Below are positions 18,040 through 25,695 of a stretch of DNA of 64,000 bases, piece by piece. The stretch lies in the NCBI GenBank assembly GCA_047975195.1, contig JBKEDB010000061.1, positions 1-64,000 on the forward strand. The letters run 5' to 3'. Below the pieces are notes generated by a model. It worked only from the letters and a program-made list of their open reading frames with translations, did not search any database and was not told the origin of the DNA. Each line of letters begins with the position of its first letter. Positions within the stretch are counted from its first letter, which is position 1. Source of the stretch: Cumulibacter sp047975195 (lineage in GTDB: Bacteria > Actinomycetota > Actinomycetes > Mycobacteriales > Antricoccaceae). The position numbers were made by a program, and so were the translations under genes.

Positions 18040-18711
18040 ATGAACGAACCCCGTCGGCCGGCCCGCCGCTACGAGTACCTCACCGACGGCGCGGAGATCT
18101 ACCGGCGCTCGTTCGCGACGATCCGCGCCGAATCCGACCTCAGCGCACTGCCGTCGGACATGGACGTCGTCGCCACCCGGATCATCCACGCCGCCGGCGA
18201 TGTCAACATCGTCGATGAGGTCGCCGCTCACCCAGGCGTTGTCGCCGCCGCCCGCGCCGCGCTGCAGTCCGGCGCGCCGATCCTCACCGACTCCAACATG
18301 TTGGCCTCGGGAGTTACGAGGCGACGGCTGCCCGCCGACAACGACATTATCTGCACGCTTCGCGACGAATCTGTGCCCGCGCTCGCCGCATCCTGGTCGA
18401 CGACTCGCGCGGCCGCGGCAGTTTCGCTGTGGGAGCCGTACCTGGCCGGCGCCGTCGTCGCGATCGGAAACGCGCCGACCGCGCTGTTCCACCTGCTCGA
18501 AATGCTGCATGAGGGTGCGCCAACTCCAGCGGCGATCGTCGGCATGCCGGTTGGGTTCATCGGCTCCGCCGAGTCGAAACGCGCGCTGGTCGAACACCAA
18601 CTTCCCGACGGCGAACAGGTGCCGTGGGTCGTAGTCCACGGCCGCCGCGGCGGTTCGGCGATGGCCGCGGCAGCGTTGAACGCGCTCGCGGTCGCCGACG
18701 AACTGGCGTAA
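18040..18711 (+). CDS. cobH: Precorrin-8X methylmutase CobH
   Basis: A 223-residue enzyme moving the C11 methyl to C12, giving hydrogenobyrinic acid. Family features: RIIHAAGD, whose His is the catalytic acid; DSNMLASGV; and the C-terminal VGMPVGFIGSAESK motif. There is no metal site, as expected. The ATG is preceded by a gap containing the palindrome at 17826-17903. The gene lies 17 bp upstream of cobIJ on the same strand, so both likely form one unit. Confidence 0.95.
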   Translation: MNEPRRPARRYEYLTDGAEIYRRSFATIRAESDLSALPSDMDVVATRIIHAAGDVNIVDEVAAHPGVVAAARAALQSGAPILTDSNMLASGVTRRRLPADNDIICTLRDESVPALAASWSTTRAAAAVSLWEPYLAGAVVAIGNAPTALFHLLEMLHEGAPTPAAIVGMPVGFIGSAESKRALVEHQLPDGEQVPWVVVHGRRGGSAMAAAALNALAVADELA

Positions 18712-18728
18712 TCGTAGTAACGCTAGAT

Positions 18729-20360
18729 ATGAGCGCGATCGAGAAAATGAAGGCCGAACCGGGACACCTGTACGGCGTAGGCGTAGGCCCTGGAGACGCT
18801 GGGTTGATTACGCTGCGTGCCGCCGCGTTGATCGGTTCTGCGGACGTCATCGCGTACCACCAGGGGTCGGCGTCCCGCCCGTCGATCGCTCGCGGTATCG
18901 CGGCAGACCTGATCGGCAATGCCATCGAGGAGCCGCTGGTCTACCCGGTCACGACCGGTGAGAGCCGCCGCGGCTACTACGCTGATATGGCTGAGTTCTA
19001 CGACGAATGCGCAGCCCGCCTCAAGGCGCATCTGCAAGCGGGGCGATCGGTTGTCGTTCTCGCCGAGGGCGATCCGCTGTTCTTTGGCTCGTTCATGTAC
19101 GTACACGACCTACTCTCGCCGCGATTCCCGAGCACCGTTGTACCCGGCGTGACCTCGATGAGCGCGGCGTCGGCCGCGGTCGCGACCGGGCTGTGCCGCC
19201 ATGAGGACACGCTCACCGTGCTCCCCGGCACCCTCGGCGTGCCCGAACTCGCCCGCCGGCTGGCAGATACCCAAGCTGCCGTCATCATGAAATTGGGCCG
19301 CACCTTTTCGGACGTCCGCGAGGCTGCTCAACAGGCCGGGGTTCTCGATCGCGCGTGGTACGTCGAACGCGCCAGCAGTCCGCAGCAACGGGTATTACCC
19401 CTGGCGGACGTCGACCCCCAGTCCGTCCCATACATGTCGATTGTGGTGATTACCGGGGAGGACCTACGGGCCGATTCAGCCGGCCGCGCCGATAGCCAGG
19501 CCCGAGGCGACGCGGCCACGGACGCGCCAGTACCGCAGCGCGACACTGCAACCAACGCGCCAGCACCGCAGCGCGACATAGCCGTGGACGCGCCGACAGC
19601 ACCGGTGGCAATACCGAATGGCGCAGCCACGGTGTACGTCGTCGGACTCGGCCCCGGCCCGGATCGCTGGCTCACACCAGAAGCCAGCGACGTCCTGAAA
19701 ACAGTGCAGCACGTGATCGGGTACGCGCCGTACGTCGCTCGTGTGCCGCAACGCGAAGGGCTACGGCGGCACGTCAGCGGCAACACGGTCGAGGTCGATC
19801 GAGGTCGCCTCGCACTGGAGTTGGCACTAAGTGGTGAGTCAGTGGCGGTGGTTTCCGGTGGTGATGCTGGAGTGTTCGGCATGGCCTCCGCGGTCTTTGA
19901 GGCCGCCGACACCGACGAGCGACTGGCGGGCATCGACATACAGGTCATTCCGGGAATGACCGCGGCGCACGCGGCTGCCGCGCTCGCGGGCGCTGTATTA
20001 GGCGCCGACCACGCGTTGATCTCGCTGTCTGATCGGCTCAAACCGTGGGAGGTAGTGGTCCGCCGCATCCAGGCGTGCGCTGCCGCCGATATTGCGATGG
20101 CGTTCTACAACCCTCGCTCGCGTAGCCGACCGGACCAACTTGGCCTGGCGAAAGCAGCGCTACTTGAGGTTGCGCCGCCCGATCGCATCGTTCTGCTCGC
20201 GCGCAATGTCGGGCGCGACGGTGAATCATTGACGGTCACCACGCTGGGCGAGCTCGATCCGGAGCAGGTGGACATGTCCACGTTGGTGATCATCGGCGCG
20301 TCAAGTACCCGCCTCACTCGGGACGGCCGAGCCTGGACGCCCCGCTTCGTTACCGGCTAA
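18729..20360 (+). CDS. cobIJ: Fused precorrin-2 C20- and precorrin-3B C17-methyltransferase (CobI-CobJ)
   Basis: A 543-residue fusion of two SAM-dependent tetrapyrrole methylases. CobI (about 1-244) has GVGVGPGDAGLITLRA, an AEGDPLFFGSF motif and VPGVTSMSA. CobJ (about 298-543) has VGLGPGPDRWLTPEA, SGGDAGVFGMAS, IPGMTAAHAAAA and AFYNPRS. The 55-residue linker contains an 11-residue repeat (TDAPVPQRDTA and variants, about 2.3 copies). CobI acts before and CobJ after CobG, so the fusion brackets the CobG step. The ATG at 18729 is my choice; another in-frame ATG at 18747 is possible. Confidence 0.95.
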   Translation: MSAIEKMKAEPGHLYGVGVGPGDAGLITLRAAALIGSADVIAYHQGSASRPSIARGIAADLIGNAIEEPLVYPVTTGESRRGYYADMAEFYDECAARLKAHLQAGRSVVVLAEGDPLFFGSFMYVHDLLSPRFPSTVVPGVTSMSAASAAVATGLCRHEDTLTVLPGTLGVPELARRLADTQAAVIMKLGRTFSDVREAAQQAGVLDRAWYVERASSPQQRVLPLADVDPQSVPYMSIVVITGEDLRADSAGRADSQARGDAATDAPVPQRDTATNAPAPQRDIAVDAPTAPVAIPNGAATVYVVGLGPGPDRWLTPEASDVLKTVQHVIGYAPYVARVPQREGLRRHVSGNTVEVDRGRLALELALSGESVAVVSGGDAGVFGMASAVFEAADTDERLAGIDIQVIPGMTAAHAAAALAGAVLGADHALISLSDRLKPWEVVVRRIQACAAADIAMAFYNPRSRSRPDQLGLAKAALLEVAPPDRIVLLARNVGRDGESLTVTTLGELDPEQVDMSTLVIIGASSTRLTRDGRAWTPRFVTG

Positions 20361-20466
20361 CGCCGGCCGCGAAATCGAGCGATTCGAGATCTTCGTCCGT
20401 AATGGCGTGCAGGGATTGCGAGGTCGGTGGCAGGGTGCGCCGACTGTGACGCCTGATGACGCGGAA

Positions 20467-20721
20467 TCAGCGCTGCGCGATGATCTCGCGGTCATGCCCG
20501 GTGCTCTCGGTGAAGAGCATCCACGCGGAGAGCGGCTCGCCCTGCAGCGTCTTGCCGGAGCGACGTTCGAGCCGGAAGAGCTGCCTACCGGCGAACTCTG
20601 CATCACTTTTCCGCAGGGCAGAGTCGCCGTCTGGGGCCAGGGCGATGATGTAGAACAGGGCGCGATCGCCGCCGAGATGGTTCCGGTCATGGCTGCCGAG
20701 AACGCACCGAAGATGCCGCAC
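20467..20721 (-). CDS. Possible small protein downstream of cobM
   Basis: The 384-bp gap between cobIJ and cobM contains a minus-strand open frame of 84 residues starting at a GTG 24 bases after the cobM stop. By hand count its third-position GC is about 81%, like neighbouring genes, against about 68% for a competing plus-strand frame (20407-20727). The protein has a plausible hydrophobic core (ALFYIIALAPDGD) and a basic C-terminal half, but no motif I recognise and no ribosome binding site. Treat as tentative; it could be non-coding. Confidence 0.28.
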   Translation of the reverse strand: MRHLRCVLGSHDRNHLGGDRALFYIIALAPDGDSALRKSDAEFAGRQLFRLERRSGKTLQGEPLSAWMLFTESTGHDREIIAQR

Positions 20722-20744
20722 AGGTAGCCGACGACGCGCGGGCT

Positions 20745-21485
20745 CTAGCGCGTTCGACGCGAGCGGTATAGGTGCGACTCGATGAAACCTTCGGCATCCA
20801 GCGCCCAACCGACGATGATCACCGCAGCCTGCGTAAGCCCGTGGTCCTCGACTTGATCGGCTATATCGACGAGGGTCCCGCGCAAGATCAACTCGGTCGG
20901 TTGGCTGACCTGCGAGCCGACAACGACCGGACAATCAGCGCCGTAGTACTCCGCCAGTTCGCCAGCGAGCCGCCGCACGTGTCGAATCGCCAGGTGCAGC
21001 ACTAGCGAGGCGCGGGTCTGCGCAAAGGCAGCCAACTGCTCTGTCGAGGGCATCTTGGTCGAGTCTCGCTGAGCGCGGGTGAGCACCACTGACTGCGTCA
21101 CCTCGGGGACCGTCAATTCGCGGCCCACGATAGCGGCCGTCGCGGCGTACGCCGGAACGCCGGGCGTGACATCCCAGGTGATACCGGCGCGGTCGAGGCG
21201 ACGCGCCTGTTCGGCGACGGCCGAGTACACCGATGGGTCGCCGGAACACAGGCGCGCGACATCGAGCCCGGCGCCGTGCGCGCGCACCATCACTTCAATA
21301 ATGTCGTCGAGGTTGAGGTGCTGGGTATCGACCAGTTCAGCGTCGGGTGGACAGTGCTCGAGTACGGCGCGATCCAGGTAGGTGCCGGCATACAGGCACA
21401 CCGCGCTTGACTCCAGCAGTCGTACCGCGCGCAGGGTGAGCAGGTCGTGCGCACCTGGCCCGGCGCCAATGAAGTGAACGGTCAT
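20745..21485 (-). CDS. cobM: Precorrin-4 C11-methyltransferase CobM
   Basis: A 246-residue SAM-dependent methylase making precorrin-5. Motifs are VHFIGAGPGAHDLLTLRA at the N-terminus, CLYAGTYLD, LCSGDPSVYSA, and TPGVPAYAATAA. The C-terminal part (SQPTELILRGTLVDIA) also matches CobM/CbiF. It lies 30 bp after cobL in the same direction, so cobL-cobM is a two-gene minus-strand unit. Confidence 0.95.
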   Translation of the reverse strand: MTVHFIGAGPGAHDLLTLRAVRLLESSAVCLYAGTYLDRAVLEHCPPDAELVDTQHLNLDDIIEVMVRAHGAGLDVARLCSGDPSVYSAVAEQARRLDRAGITWDVTPGVPAYAATAAIVGRELTVPEVTQSVVLTRAQRDSTKMPSTEQLAAFAQTRASLVLHLAIRHVRRLAGELAEYYGADCPVVVGSQVSQPTELILRGTLVDIADQVEDHGLTQAAVIIVGWALDAEGFIESHLYRSRRTR

Positions 21486-21515
21486 AGTCCCTCGAAATAC
21501 CTCTATATAGATGAT

Positions 21516-22709
21516 CTAGCGGGTTACGGCCCACTCGACAACCGGTCGAGCCGGCTTCCACGCCAGGAACCGCCCCAGCGGCTCGGCCCGTTCCACGACG
21601 ATGCGGCGCAGTTTGCCGCCGTACCGCCGCGCGGCTTCGATGACGAGTTGCTCGGTCTGCAGAGTCACGGTGTGTACGACGAGACGACCACCGCTGCCAA
21701 GCGCTGCCCAAGCCGCATCGATCGTGTCCGCGTCTGCGCCACCGCCGATAAAGACGGCATCCGGCACGGGGAGATCGGCGATCACGTCGGCGATTGCACC
21801 GGTACGAACCTGTACGCCGTACGCACCGTTGCCGGCGACGTTGCGCTCGATGCGTGCGGCGCGTTCGGCGTTTCGTTCGACCGCGATAGCCCGACACCGC
21901 GCGTCGTGGAGCGCCCACTCGATCGCGATCGAACCTGCGCCAGCACCGAGATCCCACAACAATTGACCGGGTGCGGGGCGCAATGCCGCGAGTGCGCACG
22001 CGCGAATCTCACGTTTCGTCAATTGACCGTCGTTCTCGAACGACTCGTCCGCACGTCCGGGTGAGGTGCCAACGGTGGCGCCTGCGGGCAATTCGACGGC
22101 GACGATGTTAAGCCGCGGCAATTCCCCGTCAAAGCCAGGATCGGCCACAAACTCATCGCGCGACTCGTTGTCGGCACCCAGATTGCCCAGCACGGTCAGG
22201 GTCGCGTCGCCCCATCCGGCGTCCCGCAACTCCGCAGCGAGCGCCGGCGGAGTCGATTCATCCGCCGAGAGCACCAGAAGACGCCGCCCGGGAGTGAAGT
22301 AACGCCTGGCCGCGTACACCGGGGTCGAGACCAGGGACAGTACGTCGGCCGAACTACTGGACCAGCCCATCCGAGCGCGTGCCTGCGCCGTCGATCCGAC
22401 TGCCGGGTGGATGCGGATCTGTGCGGCGTCGACGCGTCGAAGCAACGTAGTGCCGATCCCCGAATCCAGCGGGTCGCCGGTGGCGAGCACCACGACGGCC
22501 TCTTCGGCGAACGGCAACGCGGCCAGCAGATCGTCGAGTCCAGCCAACAACGGTCGAGGCCACTCGATCCGGCGCTGACCATCGACTATCGGCAGAGAAT
22601 CCATCAATCGTGGAGAACCAACGACAGTTGCAGCATTGAGTACGAGCGAGCGCAGGTCGTCAGGTAACGACGACACTCCGCTCGCCTGGACGCCGACGAC
22701 CTCGATCAC
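21516..22709 (-). CDS. cobL: Precorrin-6Y methyltransferase/decarboxylase CobL (CbiE-CbiT)
   Basis: A 397-residue bifunctional enzyme. The N-terminal CbiE-type half (1-200) methylates C5, with LATGDPLDSGIG and VSTPVYAA. The C-terminal CbiT-type Rossmann half (about 210-397) methylates C15 and decarboxylates, with the SAM motif WDLGAGAGSIAIEWA and the DAVFIGGG segment. The GTG at 22709 starts the protein at its first beta strand (MIEVVGV); a frame extension of 17 residues upstream is unlikely. There is no ribosome binding site, so it may be leaderless. Divergent from chlID and its riboswitch. Confidence 0.93.
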   Translation of the reverse strand: MIEVVGVQASGVSSLPDDLRSLVLNAATVVGSPRLMDSLPIVDGQRRIEWPRPLLAGLDDLLAALPFAEEAVVVLATGDPLDSGIGTTLLRRVDAAQIRIHPAVGSTAQARARMGWSSSSADVLSLVSTPVYAARRYFTPGRRLLVLSADESTPPALAAELRDAGWGDATLTVLGNLGADNESRDEFVADPGFDGELPRLNIVAVELPAGATVGTSPGRADESFENDGQLTKREIRACALAALRPAPGQLLWDLGAGAGSIAIEWALHDARCRAIAVERNAERAARIERNVAGNGAYGVQVRTGAIADVIADLPVPDAVFIGGGADADTIDAAWAALGSGGRLVVHTVTLQTEQLVIEAARRYGGKLRRIVVERAEPLGRFLAWKPARPVVEWAVTR

Positions 22710-22782
22710 GGCGGACAGTCTAATGCCGACCCCGCGGCGGCAGGCCGTCGCGGGAGGCATGCACCGAGGCGCATGGCATGAT

Positions 22783-22876
22783 GGACCAGGTTCAACAGCG
22801 TGGAATTGCGGTCATATCCCGCAGCGGTCCCGCCACTGTGAAGCCACTGAATGTGGACGAGCCAGGACATCGCGTG
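22783..22876 (+). promoter_or_regulatory. Cobalamin riboswitch upstream of chlID
   Basis: The leader contains CAGGTTCAACAGCGTGGAAT, a CGCAGCGGTCCCGCCACTGT core and a B12-box-like GAGCCAGGACATCGCGTG in the right order. About 65 bases separate it from the AGGAGG of chlID; GAACCGGCG...CACCGG-type complementary segments there could form the switching hairpin. It should control the whole chlID-cobO-cobBC-cobA-cobD operon. Ends are approximate. Confidence 0.9.
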
Positions 22877-22941
22877 AACCGGCGCCGACCATGAGGCCGG
22901 TGTGCTCGAACCGGCGAGCGAGGTACTCGCCAGGAGGACAA

Positions 22942-25077
22942 ATGCAACAGTTTCCATTTTCTGCCATCGTCGGTGCCGACGATATGGCGTTGGCCCTCAT
23001 CCTGACATCGATTTCTCCGGACGTCGGCGGCGTGTTGGTCCGCGGCGAAAAGGGCACCGCAAAATCGACGATGGTCCGCGCGCTCGCCGAGGTGTTGCCG
23101 AGGCAGCAGGTCATCGAAGGTTGCCGTTTTGGCTGTGACCCGCGCCGCCCCGACCCGTCCTGTCCGGACCGAACCGCGCACCTCGAAGCCGCCTGTGAAC
23201 ACCCGGCGCGTCTCGTAGAGTTGCCGGTCGGTGCATCCGAAGATCGGGTCGTCGGCTCTCTTGATCTGCGTAAGGCGCTCGGCGATGGCCGCGCGGATTT
23301 CGACCCTGGCCTGTTGGCGCAGGCCAACCGCGGCATCCTCTACGTTGACGAGGTCAACTTGCTGCACGACCACCTGGTCGACGTGCTGCTGGACGCCGCC
23401 GCGATGGGCCGCAACACCGTCGAACGCGACGGAATTTCGGTCTCGCATGAGGCGCGGATCGTCCTGGTCGGGACGATGAACCCCGAAGAAGGAGAGTTGC
23501 GCCCACAGTTGCTGGACCGATTCGGCCTCACTGTTGAGATCGCGGCCAGCCGTGACCCGCAGACCCGCGTTGAGGTCGTACGCCGCCGACTCGCGTTCGA
23601 CGCGAATCCGCAGGCATTCACCGCCCAGTACACCGATGCGCAAACCGACCTTCGCGAGGGAATTGAGCGCGCTCAGGCACTGTTGACGCACGTCGACCTT
23701 CCGATCACCGAACTGGAGCGGATCGCCCGGGTCTGCGCCGGGTTCGATGTCGATGGGATGCGCGCCGATATTGTGACCGCGCGCACTGCAAGGGCGCACG
23801 CAGCCTGGTTCGGCCGCCACGCGGTGAGCCGCGACGACGTCCGCGCTGCCGCCCGGCTCGCGTTACCGCACCGCCGACGCCGCAACCCGTTCGATGCCCC
23901 GGGTCTCGACGAAGACCTGCTTGAGGAGCTTCTCGGCGACGACGATCCGAACCCGCCCGAGGGCGATCTGAACCCGCCCGAGGGCGATCTGAACCCGCCC
24001 GAGGACGATCCGAACCTGCCCGAGGACCCGGCGACCGATAAGAACGAAGAGCACGCGGACGGTCAGCCCCCGGCGCCGGATCAGTCCGGGACAGGCCAGC
24101 CGCCGCCCGACCGGCCAGAAACGCGCCGGGACGGCGACCCGCAGAGCGGAGACCCGCAGAACCGCGACTCCGCGCCGAGCCAGCCGGCGCCGAATGACAC
24201 CGCGCAACGCGATCACGCCGCTGAGGACCCAGGGCCAGTTTCTGTCGCCATAGCTGATGCCGCGAAGCCTTACACCGCACGTACCTTCACCATCCGTGGG
24301 CTGGGAAACGGTCAGGCTGGGCGTCGTAGTCGCGCGCTCACCGAGAACGGGCGGACCATCGCGGCGACCACTGAGAACGTACGTCGACTGCACCTGCCGG
24401 CAACGATTACGGCGGCCGCCCGCGCACGGATCCGCTCGCCCTACGACGGGCGGTTGCGGTTGCAAGCCGACGATCTGCGCGGCGCCGTCACACAAGGTCG
24501 CGAGTCCAACCTGGTGCTGCTCGCGGTCGACGCCTCTGGATCTATGGGCGCCAAGGCGAGAATGCAAGAAGTCAAAGCCGCCGTGCTGTCCTTGCTGATG
24601 GACGCATACCGCAAACGTGACAGGGTCGGGCTCGTCACCTTCCGTGGCCACGACGCCGAACTCAGCTTGTCGCCCACCTCGTCGGTCGAAGCCGCAGAAC
24701 GCTGCCTGCGACAACTCCCGCACGGCGGCCGTACGCCGCTAGCCGAAGGTCTGGAACAGGCCGCGCACACGCTGCGTGTCGAGCATATTCGCGATCCGCG
24801 CCGCCGCGCGCTTCTCGTGTTGCTCACCGACGGTCGCGCCACCAGCGGCAAGGACGCGCTCGCTCGCGCCCAGCGAATCGCTGACGCATGGCCAGGATTA
24901 GGTGTGGACAGCGTCGTGATCGACTGCGAGACCGGAAAGTTCCGGTTAGGGCTTGCAGCTGACCTCGCGTGGCGGATGCGAGCGACCTATGTGCCGCTGC
25001 CGCAGGTCGCCGCCGACGCGATCGTGGATATCGTGCATAACTCGAAAACCGACCTGCAGAAGGGACGGGCCGCCTGA
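22942..25077 (+). CDS. Cobaltochelatase/Mg-chelatase-type ATPase, ChlI-ChlD fusion
   Basis: A 711-residue protein: an AAA+ ChlI-like domain (1-315) with Walker A GEKGTAKST, a Cys-containing insert as in ChlI, and Walker B ILYVDEVNLL; a Pro/Asp/Glu-rich linker (about 330-430) with four 7-residue repeats; and a C-terminal von Willebrand A domain (about 520-711) with MIDAS residues DASGSMG and LLTDGRATSG. It likely replaces the CobS/CobT ATPase subunits and powers cobalt insertion by CobN. The ATG follows AGGAGGACAA; the open frame upstream is the riboswitch. It overlaps cobO by one base. Confidence 0.92.
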   Translation: MQQFPFSAIVGADDMALALILTSISPDVGGVLVRGEKGTAKSTMVRALAEVLPRQQVIEGCRFGCDPRRPDPSCPDRTAHLEAACEHPARLVELPVGASEDRVVGSLDLRKALGDGRADFDPGLLAQANRGILYVDEVNLLHDHLVDVLLDAAAMGRNTVERDGISVSHEARIVLVGTMNPEEGELRPQLLDRFGLTVEIAASRDPQTRVEVVRRRLAFDANPQAFTAQYTDAQTDLREGIERAQALLTHVDLPITELERIARVCAGFDVDGMRADIVTARTARAHAAWFGRHAVSRDDVRAAARLALPHRRRRNPFDAPGLDEDLLEELLGDDDPNPPEGDLNPPEGDLNPPEDDPNLPEDPATDKNEEHADGQPPAPDQSGTGQPPPDRPETRRDGDPQSGDPQNRDSAPSQPAPNDTAQRDHAAEDPGPVSVAIADAAKPYTARTFTIRGLGNGQAGRRSRALTENGRTIAATTENVRRLHLPATITAAARARIRSPYDGRLRLQADDLRGAVTQGRESNLVLLAVDASGSMGAKARMQEVKAAVLSLLMDAYRKRDRVGLVTFRGHDAELSLSPTSSVEAAERCLRQLPHGGRTPLAEGLEQAAHTLRVEHIRDPRRRALLVLLTDGRATSGKDALARAQRIADAWPGLGVDSVVIDCETGKFRLGLAADLAWRMRATYVPLPQVAADAIVDIVHNSKTDLQKGRAA
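23949..24032 (+). repeat. 21-bp tandem repeats in the chlID linker
   Basis: Four consecutive 21-bp units, the first two identical and the last two carrying a few substitutions, encode NPPEGDL-like heptapeptides joining the AAA+ and VWA domains. In-frame unit length means copy-number change would lengthen or shorten the linker without a frameshift. Confidence 0.85.
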
Positions 25078-25691
25078 TGGTCCAGGGCAAGACACCCGTC
25101 GAGGCGAACGACGGCAAGACCACCCGCCAACGGCGCAACCAGCCGTTGGTCATCGTCAACTCCGGAGCGGGCAAGGGGAAATCGACTGCTGCGTTCGGTC
25201 TCGCGCTGCGCGGGTGGAACCAAGGCTGGTCGATCGGCGTGTTTCAGTTCGTGAAGTCCGCGAAGTGGCGTATCGGCGAACAGAGTGCGCTGGAGACCCT
25301 CGCGGAGGTGCACCGCGACACAGGCAAAGGCGGCCCGATCGAGTGGCACAAGATGGGCTCTGGCTGGTCGTGGTCGCGCAAGGAAGGCACCGAAGAGGAC
25401 CATGCTCAGGCGGCCGTCGAGGGATGGGCCGAAATCAAGCGTCGCCTGTTCGAGGAGACGCACCAACTCTACATTCTGGACGAGTTCAGTTATGTACTGA
25501 AATGGGGCTGGATCGACGTCGCAGAGGTCGTCGAGACGCTGCAGAACCGTCCGGGCTACCAGCACGTAGTAATCACCGGACGTGACCCGCACCCGGACCT
25601 GCTGGCGATCGCTGATCTCGCCACCGAGATGACGAAGATCGCGCATCCCTTCGACCGCGGCCAGAAGGGGCAGAAGGGGATCGAGTGGTGA
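25077..25691 (+). CDS. cobO: Cob(I)yrinic acid a,c-diamide adenosyltransferase CobO
   Basis: A 204-residue ATP:corrinoid adenosyltransferase of the CobA/CobO type, attaching the 5'-deoxyadenosyl ligand to reduced cobalt. The P-loop is GAGKGKSTAAFG (about residues 30-41), followed by GVFQFVKSAKW, the WSWSRKEGTEEDH segment and LDEFSYVLKWGW. The ATG overlaps the chlID stop (ATGA arrangement), implying coupled translation. Length and motifs are standard. Confidence 0.95.
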   Translation: MVQGKTPVEANDGKTTRQRRNQPLVIVNSGAGKGKSTAAFGLALRGWNQGWSIGVFQFVKSAKWRIGEQSALETLAEVHRDTGKGGPIEWHKMGSGWSWSRKEGTEEDHAQAAVEGWAEIKRRLFEETHQLYILDEFSYVLKWGWIDVAEVVETLQNRPGYQHVVITGRDPHPDLLAIADLATEMTKIAHPFDRGQKGQKGIEW

Positions 25692-25695
25692 AGCG

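Noticed and set aside
20407..20727. Plus-strand 106-residue open frame between cobIJ and cobM
   Set aside because: Lower third-position GC than local genes and no start signal; the opposite frame is a better though weak candidate.
23949..24032. CRISPR-like array
   Set aside because: The units are contiguous without spacers and lie in frame inside a coding linker.
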